Assembly: GCF_004349245.1 (NCBI RefSeq)
Contig: NZ_SMLC01000010.1
Location: 1 to 64,000 of the forward strand
Source: Actinomadura sp. 6K520
GTDB lineage: Bacteria > Actinomycetota > Actinomycetes > Streptosporangiales > Streptosporangiaceae
Reading direction: 5' to 3'
DNA length: 64,000 nucleotides
Below, piece after piece: positions 27,978 through 36,583 of this stretch. Position 1 is the stretch's first letter, and every line of letters starts with the position of its first letter. The notes under the pieces were generated by a model, which saw nothing but the letters and a program-made list of their open reading frames with translations, was not told the origin of the DNA and did not search any database. The position numbers were made by a program, and so were the translations under genes.

Positions 27978-29096
27978 ATGTCGCGCCCCGCCACCCGCCC
28001 GTCCACGAGCGGCGACATGCTGCGCCTGATCCGCGAGGACGGTGTCGCCACCCGCGCCGAGCTGGGCCGCGCCACGGGGCTGTCCCGCCCGGCCGTGGCC
28101 TCGCGGGTCGCCGACCTCGTCGCCCGCGGCCTCGTCGTCGAACGCGCGGACGGCCCCTCCACCGGGGGCCGCCCCCCGGCCCGCCTGGAGTTCAACGCCG
28201 CCGGCGGCACCGTCCTCGTCGCCAACCTCGGCCAGTCCCGCGGCCAGGTCGCCGTCTGCGACCTCGCGGGCGCGGTCATCGCCCGCGCCGAGGGCCCCCC
28301 GGCCGAGGTGTCCCCCGGCAAGACGCTCCCCCGGCTCCTCGACCAGTGGACGTCGCTCCTCGCGGACTCCGGGATCGACGCCGCCACCGTCCGCGGCGTC
28401 GGCCTCGGCGTCCCCGACGCCGTGGAACACGCCGCGGGACGCTGGGACGCCGTGGAGATCGGCCCCCCGGTCTCCGGCCGCTTCGGCGTGCCCGCCTATC
28501 TCGACAACGAGGTCAACGCCGCCGCCCTCGGCGAGCACCAGGCCCACCCCGGCGTGGACGACCTCCTGTTCGTCAAGGTCTCCACCGGCATCGGCGCCGG
28601 CCTCATCGCGGGCGGCCGGATCCAGCGCGGAGCCCTGGGCGCCGCCGGCGAGATCGGGCACGTCCCCGTCCCGTCCTCCGTGGCCGCCCCCTGCCGCTGC
28701 GGCAACGTCAACTGCGTCGAGGCCGTCGCGGGCGGCACCGCCCTCCTGGCCCGCTCGCCGGCGCACGACCTCGCGGGCCTCGCCGCCCTCGCCCGTTCCG
28801 GCGACCCCGGCACCGTCGCGCTCCTCCGCGACGCCGGCCGCCGCATCGGCGAGGTCGTCGCCACCGCCGTCAACCTGCTCAACCCGGCCGTCGTCGTCCT
28901 CGGCGGCGACCTCGTCGGCGCCGACGAGCCGCTGATCGCCGGCCTCCGCGAGGTCGTCTACCAGCGCGCCACCGCCCTCGCGACCCGCAGCCTGCGCATC
29001 GAACCCAGCCGCCTCGGCGAGGCCGCGGGCCTCACCGGCTGCGCCGCCATGGTCCTCGACCGCATCCTCGCCCCCGAGGCCATCGACGCGGCGTAG
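27978..29096 (+). CDS. ROK-family transcriptional regulator
   Basis: 372 aa from the ATG at 27978 (a TTG at 27966 is an alternative; neither has a clear Shine-Dalgarno site). N-terminal winged HTH (GDMLRLIREDGVATRAELGRATGLSRPAVASRV), then a sugar-kinase-like ROK domain with LDNEVNAAALGE, the GAAGEIGHVPV loop and the zinc motif CRCGNVNCVE. Divergent from edd-glk-eda, it most likely represses that operon in response to a sugar or sugar phosphate. A hairpin follows its stop. Confidence 0.92.
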   Translation: MSRPATRPSTSGDMLRLIREDGVATRAELGRATGLSRPAVASRVADLVARGLVVERADGPSTGGRPPARLEFNAAGGTVLVANLGQSRGQVAVCDLAGAVIARAEGPPAEVSPGKTLPRLLDQWTSLLADSGIDAATVRGVGLGVPDAVEHAAGRWDAVEIGPPVSGRFGVPAYLDNEVNAAALGEHQAHPGVDDLLFVKVSTGIGAGLIAGGRIQRGALGAAGEIGHVPVPSSVAAPCRCGNVNCVEAVAGGTALLARSPAHDLAGLAALARSGDPGTVALLRDAGRRIGEVVATAVNLLNPAVVVLGGDLVGADEPLIAGLREVVYQRATALATRSLRIEPSRLGEAAGLTGCAAMVLDRILAPEAIDAA

Positions 29097-29123
29097 CCCG
29101 GAAGGGCGGCGTGGAAAGACCGG

Positions 29124-29150
29124 GCGTCGAGCCCTGAGCGCGCTCGACGC
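29124..29150. terminator. Hairpin after the ROK gene
   Basis: GCGTCGAG pairs with CTCGACGC (8 bp) around an 11-base loop, 28 nt after the stop codon. Confidence 0.55.
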
Positions 29151-29560
29151 GTTCAGCGAGGCGGGAACGGCCGCGGCCCATCCGGCGGATGCACGGGCCG
29201 AGGCCCTCGGTACCGGACGAAACCGAGCAGGGGACCAAGTCACGAATGGCATGCCGGTTTCCGCCGGACGCCGCGTGAACGGCTCCCGCGTAGCACAGCC
29301 GGGCGGCGGCCCGCCAGGGGGCGCCATGGCGGCCATCGGCCATGACTCGACCCGAAACCGATTCGACTCCGAATTGGCAAAGTCGCCGCCGATCCGTGCG
29401 TTGGATGAGACGGACAAATCCCCAGATTGAGGACTCTCACCGGCCCTCGCTCGTCACTCCCGGCACACGGGTCACACGGACTTGCCCATCCGAGTAACAC
29501 TTTTCTACCGCCTTGGCGCAAGTCTCGACGAGAATTCACTCTGGCAATCACGGAGGATTC

Positions 29561-29647
29561 ATGGCTAACGTGTCCCTCGTTCGCCGAACGCACTCGATCG
29601 GTCAGCGAACACCATTGGTCGAAAGCGAGAAAGATCGCGCCGGGTAA
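29561..29647 (+). CDS. Possible 28-aa small ORF upstream of lanL
   Basis: ATG preceded by GGAGGATTC, an excellent ribosome site. The peptide begins MANVSLVRRTHSIGQRTP and ends at TAA 43 bases before lanL. It has no Cys and no resemblance to a lanthipeptide precursor. It may be a translated leader that sets lanL translation, or chance. Confidence 0.3.
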   Translation: MANVSLVRRTHSIGQRTPLVESEKDRAG

Positions 29648-29690
29648 GCACAATCCCGGCCGGCGAGCGGAAAGGGAGCGACGGAGCATC

Positions 29691-32510
29691 ATGGCGGACT
29701 TCAATTTCAGCGTCTTCTCCGGGGCCCCGGCCGCGGAGAGCGGCGACACCCGCCTGACCGACGTTCTCGACCGGGCGATGACCGCGGCGCGGGACGGCGG
29801 GCGGGATGGTGCGCGCTGGACGGTGCGCCGCGGCGCCATGTGGTGTCACGTGGTCCCCGAAGGGGTCGAATACCCAGCACAGGGCTGGAAGCTGCACGTC
29901 TCCGCCACCCCCGCGTCGGCGGCGGAGGTGCTCGCCCGCTCGCTCGGGGTGCTCCTCGCCGCCGGCTCCGCGTTCAAGTTCGCCGCCACCCACGACCAGG
30001 TGGCCGCACTCAACGCCCGCAACACCTCCCGCGGCCATTCGGGAAAGTTCATCACCGTCTACCCGGTGAGCGATGAGGAGGCCGTCCGCCTGGCGCTTGA
30101 ACTGCACCGGGCGACGGCCGGACTGCCCGGTCCGCGCATTCTCTCCGACCGCCCGTACGCACCGGGCAGCCTCGTCCATTACCGTTACGGCGCCTTCACC
30201 GAAGAGCGGCGGATAACCAACGACGGATTCTACGCATGGATGATTCTCGACCCGGACGGCAACCCGGTTGAAGACCAGCGTGTCGGAAGATACACGCCAC
30301 CCTCCTGGGTCAGCTGCCCCTTTCCGGATAATCGGGCGGCCGACTCCGGCCAGACCGGGAAGGGAACCGGAAACGGCGTCGGCGGCGATCGGAACGAGAT
30401 TCTGATCGGTACGCGTTTCACCGTCCGGGAGGCGATCCGCCACACCAACAAAGGCGGCGTCTACCGTGCCGTCGACACCGTGACGGGTGACCCGGTCGTC
30501 CTCAAGGAGGCCCGCCCGCACGTGGCCGCCGACGAGGACGGGAAAGACGCCCGCGACCTCCTCCGGGCCGAGGCCCGCGCGCTCGAGGCGATCGAGCACC
30601 TGGGGCTGGCGCCGCGGCCGGTCCGGCTGTTCACCCAGAGCGGCCACCTGTTCCTGGCGGAGGAGCTGATCCCGGGCACCACGCTCGGGAAGTGGACGGC
30701 GGACCTGATCGGCGACCGCGGGTGGGGCCCGCATCTGGCCCCCGCGCTGGAGATGGCCGTCCGGCTCACCGACCTGATGAGCCAGGCGCACGGCGCCGGG
30801 CTCGTCGTGCGCGACTTCACCCCGAACAACATCATGGTCCGCCCGGACGGCGCGCCCCTCCTGATCGACCTGGAGTTGGCCGTCGCCCCGGGCTCCCCGG
30901 ACGCCGTCCCGCTGCGCGCCGGCACCCCCGGCTACGCGGCGCCCGAGCAGATGGACGGCGCGGCCCCCGACCCCGCGGCGGACCGGTTCGCGCTCGGCGC
31001 GACGCTCTGCCACGTGCTCACCGGCGGGCCGCCCTACCTCCTGGACGAGCGCCCCGTGGCACGGCCGCTGACCGAACGGCTCACCGAGCTGCTGACCGCG
31101 CGCACCCAGGGCCTGGACCTGCCCGCCCCGCTGATCCCGCTGCTGCTCGGGCTGATGGCCGACGACCCCGGGAGCCGCTGGAGCCCCGACCGGGCGCGTA
31201 CGGCGCTCACGGCGGTGTCGTCCGGCGGCGGGGACGCCCCGCGGCCGGACCCGGCCGCGGGCCCGCGGCTCCGCTCCGGGTGGCTGCGCGAGCAGAACCG
31301 GGACGCCACCGCCGGCATCACCGGGCATCTCCTCGCCGCCATGGACCCCGAGGCCGGGGGCACGCTGTGGCCCGCGTCCTGCGTCCACGGGGCGCCCGAC
31401 CCCTGCAGCCTCCAGCACGGCGCCGCGGGCCCGCTGGGCGCGCTGACCCGCTGCTACGACCTCACCGGCGACCGCCGTCTCCCGGAGGCGATCGCCCGCG
31501 CGGGCCGGTGGATCCTCGCCCGGCTGGACGACGGGACGGCCCGCCCGGCCGGGCTCTACTTCGGCACGGCGGGCGCGGCGTGGGCGGTGCTGGACGCGGG
31601 CCTCGCGACGGACGACGACGAGCTCGTCGCCGGCGCCCTCGCGGTGGCCGACCGGCTCCCGGCCGCGGTCGACGCCCCCGACATCACCCACGGGACGTCG
31701 GGCATCGGGCTCACCGCCCTGCACCTGTGGATCCTCACCGGGCACGCTCGCTACGCCGAGCGGGCGGCGGCCGCCGCCGACGCGCTGGCCGCCTCGGTGG
31801 TGGAGGACCGGTCCGGCCGGCTCTCCTGGAGCACCCCGGCCGCGCACGAATCGAAGCTCGCCGGGCGGCGGTACTACGGGTTCGCGCACGGCATCGCCGG
31901 CGTCGGCCACTTCCTGACCGCGTGCGCGCGGGCGACCGGCCGCGCCGACCACCTCGCGCTGGCCGCCGCCGTCGGGGAGAACCTGCTGGAGGAGGCGACC
32001 GTCACCGGACGGTCCGCCATGTGGGGGGCCGGTCCCGGCGACGCGCCCACGGCACCGTACTGGTGCCACGGCGCCGCCGGGATCGGGGGCTTCCTCGTGC
32101 GGCTGGGCGACGCCACCGGCGACGCGCGCTTCGTCCGGGGCGCCGAGCAGGCCGCGCAGGCGGTGCTGGACCACCGCTGGCGCGCCCCCCTCGGGCAGTG
32201 CCACGGGCTCGCCGGCAACGGGGAGTTCCTGCTCGACATGGCCGCGTTCACCGGCGACGGACGGTACCGGGACGCCGCCTGGCGGCTCGCCCGGATCATC
32301 GTCGCCAACCGGGCGCACCGCGACGGCCGGTCGGTGTTCCCCGACGAGTTCGGGCAGGTCTCGGTGACGTGGGGCGACGGGATGAGCGGAATCCTGGGCT
32401 TCCTGCAGCGGACGTCGCACCGCACGCCGCGGCTGTGGACGGCGGACGTCCCCGCCGGCCTGACCGGAAGCGCGGCGGCCGCGGGCACCGGCGCGGAGCG
32501 GGTGTCATGA
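29691..32510 (+). CDS. lanL: Class IV lanthipeptide synthetase LanL
   Basis: 939 aa. Dehydrates Ser/Thr in the LanA precursor and cyclises them with Cys. There are three domains. The phosphoSer/Thr lyase (1-about 215) has the expected residues His69 (WKLHVSATP), Lys96 (FKFAATHD) and Lys119 (SGKFITVYP). The Ser/Thr kinase (about 238-510) has VVLKEARPH, catalytic Asp near 374 (VVRDFTPNNIMV) and metal-binding DLE. The LanC-like cyclase (about 525-930) has zinc ligands Cys792 (WCHGAAG), Cys837 and His838 (QCHGLAG) and the FAHGIAG histidine. Intact zinc ligands mark class IV; class III enzymes lack them. The ATG at 29691 is the only sensible start (GGAG nearby); open frame to 29427 has no homology. 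The stop overlaps the protease start (ATGA). Confidence 0.95.
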   Translation: MADFNFSVFSGAPAAESGDTRLTDVLDRAMTAARDGGRDGARWTVRRGAMWCHVVPEGVEYPAQGWKLHVSATPASAAEVLARSLGVLLAAGSAFKFAATHDQVAALNARNTSRGHSGKFITVYPVSDEEAVRLALELHRATAGLPGPRILSDRPYAPGSLVHYRYGAFTEERRITNDGFYAWMILDPDGNPVEDQRVGRYTPPSWVSCPFPDNRAADSGQTGKGTGNGVGGDRNEILIGTRFTVREAIRHTNKGGVYRAVDTVTGDPVVLKEARPHVAADEDGKDARDLLRAEARALEAIEHLGLAPRPVRLFTQSGHLFLAEELIPGTTLGKWTADLIGDRGWGPHLAPALEMAVRLTDLMSQAHGAGLVVRDFTPNNIMVRPDGAPLLIDLELAVAPGSPDAVPLRAGTPGYAAPEQMDGAAPDPAADRFALGATLCHVLTGGPPYLLDERPVARPLTERLTELLTARTQGLDLPAPLIPLLLGLMADDPGSRWSPDRARTALTAVSSGGGDAPRPDPAAGPRLRSGWLREQNRDATAGITGHLLAAMDPEAGGTLWPASCVHGAPDPCSLQHGAAGPLGALTRCYDLTGDRRLPEAIARAGRWILARLDDGTARPAGLYFGTAGAAWAVLDAGLATDDDELVAGALAVADRLPAAVDAPDITHGTSGIGLTALHLWILTGHARYAERAAAAADALAASVVEDRSGRLSWSTPAAHESKLAGRRYYGFAHGIAGVGHFLTACARATGRADHLALAAAVGENLLEEATVTGRSAMWGAGPGDAPTAPYWCHGAAGIGGFLVRLGDATGDARFVRGAEQAAQAVLDHRWRAPLGQCHGLAGNGEFLLDMAAFTGDGRYRDAAWRLARIIVANRAHRDGRSVFPDEFGQVSVTWGDGMSGILGFLQRTSHRTPRLWTADVPAGLTGSAAAAGTGAERVS

Positions 32511-34426
32511 GCGCCCCCGTACGCGAACCCGCCGCGCGGGCCGTGCCGCCGGTGCCGAGCCGGTTCGGGTTCGCCTTCTCCGAGGAGGGCGGCTGGGCGG
32601 CCTGCCTGCGCGCCGTCGAGGACGCGGTGACGCTGGAGCGATGGGAGCTCACGCGGCCCGTCCCGTCCCGGAGCACGCTCACCGGCGAGGACGCGGAGCG
32701 CGCCGGCGGCCTCGACCGGCGGTGCGGCGTGCTGCCGCTGGACGACGGCCGCGTCCTGATCCTGCGGCCCGCGACCGGCGCGGACGGGGAGCCGGCCGGG
32801 CACGGGACCGTGCTCGCGGCGGAGCCGTCCGGCCCGGGGCTGCGCATCACCCGCTCGTGGCCGGTCCCGGCGATGGTGGCCGGCTTCCTGCTGGCCGCCC
32901 CGGCACCGGAGGGCGCCGTGGTGCTCGTCACCGTGGAGGACGAGCAGCACTCCCGGATCTGGTGGCTGCGCCGGGCCGCGCCGGCCCTCGAACCGGTCGC
33001 CCGGATCCCGGGGGTGCTGTCGGGCGGCGTCTGGCTCGACGGCGGACGCACCCTCGCCCTCGACCACACCGCCGCCGGGCACCGCACCGCCGGCATCCGC
33101 GTCGACCTGCGCGACGGCACATGGCGCCGCCTCTGGTCGGTCTCCGACACCACCACCGACCGGATCGCCGCCTACAGCCGCCGGTCCGGCGTCCTGGCCG
33201 TCACCACGACCTCGCCGGGCGCCCAGCCGCCCGGCACCGCGCAGACCGGGCTGCGGTTCCCCGGCGGCGGTCCCGTGCGGTTCCCCGACGCCCTCAACCG
33301 CTCCGGGCGCCCACGGGCACCGCTGGCCTTCGACGCCGCCGGGGAGAACCTGCTCGTCCGGGAGACGCGGGGCGTCGTGGAAGGTCTCGCGGTCTACGCG
33401 CCCGGATGGGAGCGCGTCACCCCGGTCCCCGGACCGCCGGGGATGCTGTGGCCGCCCGCCTGCTGGGCGGAGGACGGCCGGATCCACCTGCGCTTCGCCG
33501 CCCCGGACCGGCCGCCCACCCTGGCCACGGTCCCGCACCCGCCCGCCGCCGGATGGTGGCTGGCCCCGGACGGCCCCGGCACGGGCGGTGCCGACGCCGG
33601 CGACCCCGGCGCGGGCGGCGGCTGGGCGGGCGCCGAACCGGTCGAGCTGGCCGGCCCGGCGGGGCCGATCGAGGCGATCGTCTACGGCGGCCCCGGCTGG
33701 CGCCGGGCCCCCCGCCTGGTGCTCGCCCTGCACGGCGGCCCCCTGGCGGCCTGGCGGCTGGAGTTCGAGCCCCTCTTCCAGCACCTGGCCGCCGCCGGCA
33801 TCGCCGTGGCCGCGCCGAACCACCGGGGCAGCACGGGCTACGGCGAGCGGCACCTGCGGCCCGTCGTCGGCGACTGGGGCGGCCCCGACCTCGACGACGT
33901 CGTCCACCTGGCCCGGGAGATCGGACGCGACCGCGACACCGCCGCCCTGCCGCGCCCGATCGTGCTCGGCGGCAGCTACGGCGCCTTCCTGGCGCTGCTG
34001 GCGGCGTGCCACGCCCCGGACCTGTGGTCGGGATGCGTCGCGCTGGCGCCGTTCACCTCGGCCGCGAGCCTGCACCGCAGCGCGCCCGGCACCGTCCGGG
34101 ACCGCGTGTCGCGGCTGAGCCGGTGCGACGCGCCCGGCGGGCCGGAGACCGGACGCGACGTCCTGCGCGCCTGCGCGGACCTCACCGCACCGCTGCTGCT
34201 CGTCCACGGCGCCCGGGACGAGGTCATCCCGGTGGCGCAGTCCAGGGCACTGCGCGCCCGCCTTCTCGAACTCGGCAGGACCGAAGGAGTCGACTTCGAC
34301 TACCTGGAGGCCGACGACGACCACAACGGCGTCGTCCAGGCATGGCCCCCGGTCCTGCGTGAAGCGGTGGTCCGTTTCTGCCTCACGGCGGAGCGGGCCT
34401 ACGTATCGGACCAGGAAAGGAGGTGA
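32507..34426 (+). CDS. S9 prolyl-oligopeptidase-type serine protease, candidate leader peptidase
   Basis: 639 aa. The N-terminal half (1-about 375) is a beta-propeller-like region with repeated hydrophobic strands. The C-terminal alpha/beta hydrolase has LALHGGPLAAWRLEF, the nucleophile elbow GGSYGAF, the acid in VHGARDEVIP and the His in DDDHNGVV, so the Ser-Asp-His triad is complete. No signal peptide: it should be cytoplasmic. It starts in the lanL stop and ends 6 bp before lanA. S9 proteases with Pro specificity (FlaP type) remove leaders in class III lanthipeptides. The LanA leader here has exactly two prolines (P16, P20) and the core none, which fits a leader-processing role. That role is inferred. 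Confidence 0.9.
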   Translation: MSAPVREPAARAVPPVPSRFGFAFSEEGGWAACLRAVEDAVTLERWELTRPVPSRSTLTGEDAERAGGLDRRCGVLPLDDGRVLILRPATGADGEPAGHGTVLAAEPSGPGLRITRSWPVPAMVAGFLLAAPAPEGAVVLVTVEDEQHSRIWWLRRAAPALEPVARIPGVLSGGVWLDGGRTLALDHTAAGHRTAGIRVDLRDGTWRRLWSVSDTTTDRIAAYSRRSGVLAVTTTSPGAQPPGTAQTGLRFPGGGPVRFPDALNRSGRPRAPLAFDAAGENLLVRETRGVVEGLAVYAPGWERVTPVPGPPGMLWPPACWAEDGRIHLRFAAPDRPPTLATVPHPPAAGWWLAPDGPGTGGADAGDPGAGGGWAGAEPVELAGPAGPIEAIVYGGPGWRRAPRLVLALHGGPLAAWRLEFEPLFQHLAAAGIAVAAPNHRGSTGYGERHLRPVVGDWGGPDLDDVVHLAREIGRDRDTAALPRPIVLGGSYGAFLALLAACHAPDLWSGCVALAPFTSAASLHRSAPGTVRDRVSRLSRCDAPGGPETGRDVLRACADLTAPLLLVHGARDEVIPVAQSRALRARLLELGRTEGVDFDYLEADDDHNGVVQAWPPVLREAVVRFCLTAERAYVSDQERR

Positions 34427-34432
34427 ATACAC

Positions 34433-34588
34433 ATGAACACGTTCGACGGTGACGTCGTGGCCGCTCTGCAGGAGCTGCCCGAGACCGACCCCATCGAGAT
34501 CGAGGGGATCGCGCTCGGCGGGACGTGCGCGTGCGTCGGCCTGCTCACGCTGCTGAACACGGTGTGCGTCGGCATCTCGTGTGCCTGA
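34433..34588 (+). CDS. lanA: Class IV lanthipeptide precursor peptide LanA
   Basis: 51 aa, very short but unmistakable. The leader begins MNTFDGDVVAALQELPETDP, an amphipathic helix plus the ELPETDP motif of class IV leaders. After a Gly-Gly (29-30) comes the core with CACVGLLTLLNTVC (32-45) and the end VGISCA. Four Cys (32, 34, 45, 50) and four dehydratable residues in the core (Thr31, Thr39, Thr43, Ser49). From memory the core closely resembles the venezuelin/globisporin family. The ATG is preceded by AAAGGAGGTGA, a full complement to the 16S rRNA 3' end, the strongest ribosome site in the window. It lies inside the lanL-protease-lanA-ABC operon and is followed by a hairpin. Confidence 0.95.
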   Translation: MNTFDGDVVAALQELPETDPIEIEGIALGGTCACVGLLTLLNTVCVGISCA

Positions 34589-34645
34589 CACCCGCCCATC
34601 CCATGCGGAATCCGGGATCCCTGAACGACCCCGGCCCGCAGAACC

Positions 34646-34682
34646 CCGGTCACGGGCCGGCCAAGAGCCGGTCCGTGACCGG
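34646..34682 (+). terminator. Hairpin between lanA and the exporter genes
   Basis: CCGGTCACGG and CCGG on the left arm pair with CCGG and CCGTGACCGG on the right, with one unpaired base on each side and a 7-base loop. It begins 57 nt after the lanA stop. Probably a partial terminator or 3' stabiliser that lets lanA be made in excess over the transporter. Confidence 0.65.
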
Positions 34683-34735
34683 ACCCATCCACGAGTTTAG
34701 ATGACGTAACCCGACTATGGACGGAGCCGACGAGG

Positions 34736-36583
34736 GTGGTCCGGACACCGACGGAACCGGGCGCGTCCGGTGGGCTCGACGGAGCCGGAGACGCGGCCGG
34801 AGACGGACCCGGCGGGGCCGCGGGCGGGCCCGCCCCCCTGCCCGGCGGGCCGGCGGCGTCCGCCGCCCTGCGCGCCGCGGGCAGACGGCGGCTGCGCGAG
34901 GCCGTGCGCCGGTTCCGGCTGAGAATGGGCGTGCTGGCGGTGCTCACGACCGTCCGCGTCACCGCGACCCTCGCCACGCCGGTGATGCTCGCCGGGGCCG
35001 TCGACGCCGCCCGCACGCAGGAGGATCTCGGCACGGCCACGGCGCGGCTGGCGCTCGTCCTCGCCCTGGCGGCCCTCGCCGACGCCGGGGAGGACGTGCT
35101 CGGCGCCTACTGCGGCAGCGACATCACCGCATGGCTGCGGCACCGGCTGCTCGGCCGGGTGCTGGCGCTGGGGACGCAGGGGCGGCGCCGCTTCCCCACC
35201 GGGGACGTGCTGTCCCGGCTCACCGAGAGCGCCTCGGGCCCCGCGGCCTTCCCCGTCCTGCTGCTGACGGCGGCGGCCGCGCTGGTGACCACGGCGGGCG
35301 CGCTGATCGCACTCGCCCTGATCGACTGGTGGCTCGCCGTCGCGTTCGCGGCCGGGGTCCCGCCGATGATCGTGGCGCTGCGCGTCTTCGTCGTCCAGGC
35401 GACCGAGCCGTTCGCGCGCTACCAGCGGTGCCAGGCGGCGATCGCGACCCGCCTGCTCGACGCCCGGCAGGGGATCCGCACGATCCGGGCGAGCGGCACG
35501 GCCGCGGCCGAGGTCGGGCGCATCCTCGGCCCGCTGCCGGACCTGCGCCGGGCCGGTCACGAGACCTGGGAGGCGCAGGGGCGGGTGAGCCGGCGTCTCG
35601 CCCTGCTCGCCCCCCTCACGCAGGTGCTGGTGGTCGGCACCGCCGGCATCCGGCTGGCGACCGGGGACATCACCACCGGCCAGCTCGTGGCGAGCGTGGC
35701 CTACGCCGCCATGGCCACCGCCTCGGCGTCCCTCTTCGACACCTTCGTCGCGCTGCTCAACTGCCAGGTCGGGGCCGGGCGGGTCGACGAGGTCCTGACG
35801 GCCGCGCCGGCGGTCCGGCCGCCCGCCCGGCCGGTGCCGCTGCCGGACGGCCCCGGCCGGCTCCGGCTGAAGGGCGTCACCGTGCGGATCGGCGACCGCG
35901 CCGTCCTGGACGGGCTCGACCTCGACGTGCCGCCCGGCGCCACCGTCGCGGTCGTCGGCACCTCGGGCACGGGAAAGAGCGTGCTGGTGTCGACGGCCGG
36001 GCGGCTCCTCGATCCCGACGAGGGAGTCGTCGAACTCGACGGCGTCCCCGTCACCGCGGTCCCGCCGCCGCAGGTACGGCGCGCCGTCGCCTACGCCTTC
36101 GAACGTCCCGCGCTGCTCGGCGCCACCGTGCACGACACCATCGCCTACGCGCGTCCCGAGTCGACCCGCACCGAGGTGCGCGACGCCGCCCGGACCGCCG
36201 CCGCCGACGACTTCATCCGGGCGCTGCCGGACGGATACGACACCCCGCTCGCCGACGCGCCGCTCTCCGGCGGCGAACTCCAGCGCCTCGGCCTGGCCCG
36301 CGCCGCCCTCACCCGGGCCCGGGTCGTCGTCCTGGACGACGCCACCAGCAGCCTGGACACCGCCACGGAGCTGAAGGTGACCCGGGCGCTCCAGCGGGTC
36401 CTGGCCGGCCGCACCAGCCTGGTGGTGGCCCGCCGCCCGGCCACGGCCGCCCGCGCCGACCTCGTCGCCTGGCTGGACGCCGGCCGGGTGCGGGCCCTCG
36501 CCCCCCACGCGGAACTGTGGCCCGACCCCGCCTACCGGGCGGTGTTCGCCGCGTCCACGGCCGAAGCGGCGGCGGGCGCGTGA
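34736..36583 (+). CDS. ABC exporter half-transporter with degenerate ATPase site
   Basis: 615 aa. GTG start at 34736; ribosome site weak. After a Gly/Ala/Pro-rich tail (1-45), six membrane segments (about 60-320) and an ABC ATPase domain (about 375-600). Walker A GTSGTGKS and signature LSGGELQRL are normal. Walker B reads VVVLDDATSSLD, with Asp in place of the catalytic Glu, and the H-loop reads VVARRP, with Arg for His. It is therefore the non-hydrolysing-site half of a heterodimer with the next gene (GTGA overlap). By context it exports the class IV lanthipeptide. Confidence 0.92.
   Translation: MVRTPTEPGASGGLDGAGDAAGDGPGGAAGGPAPLPGGPAASAALRAAGRRRLREAVRRFRLRMGVLAVLTTVRVTATLATPVMLAGAVDAARTQEDLGTATARLALVLALAALADAGEDVLGAYCGSDITAWLRHRLLGRVLALGTQGRRRFPTGDVLSRLTESASGPAAFPVLLLTAAAALVTTAGALIALALIDWWLAVAFAAGVPPMIVALRVFVVQATEPFARYQRCQAAIATRLLDARQGIRTIRASGTAAAEVGRILGPLPDLRRAGHETWEAQGRVSRRLALLAPLTQVLVVGTAGIRLATGDITTGQLVASVAYAAMATASASLFDTFVALLNCQVGAGRVDEVLTAAPAVRPPARPVPLPDGPGRLRLKGVTVRIGDRAVLDGLDLDVPPGATVAVVGTSGTGKSVLVSTAGRLLDPDEGVVELDGVPVTAVPPPQVRRAVAYAFERPALLGATVHDTIAYARPESTRTEVRDAARTAAADDFIRALPDGYDTPLADAPLSGGELQRLGLARAALTRARVVVLDDATSSLDTATELKVTRALQRVLAGRTSLVVARRPATAARADLVAWLDAGRVRALAPHAELWPDPAYRAVFAASTAEAAAGA

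Larger units (their letters stand above)
29097..29690. other. 594-bp region upstream of the lanthipeptide cluster
   Basis: It holds the ROK terminator hairpin (29124-29150), an AT-richer stretch about 29340-29550 that should contain the lanL promoter (TTGCCC at 29482-29487 and TACCGC 18 bp later is one weak candidate), and one small open frame with a strong ribosome site (29561-29647). Nothing else is recognisable. Confidence 0.6.

Noticed and set aside
29427..29690. N-terminal extension of lanL by 88 codons
   Set aside because: Composition is atypical, there is no homology, and the family N-terminus begins right at the ATG at 29691 with a ribosome site.
29691..32510. Class III (LanKC) identity for the synthetase
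   Set aside because: The cyclase keeps the Cys, Cys and His zinc ligands (WCHG and QCHG), and the precursor is of the class IV type.
34717..34735. ATG at 34717 as start of the first ABC gene
   Set aside because: It is in a different frame; the coding frame is entered by the GTG at 34736.
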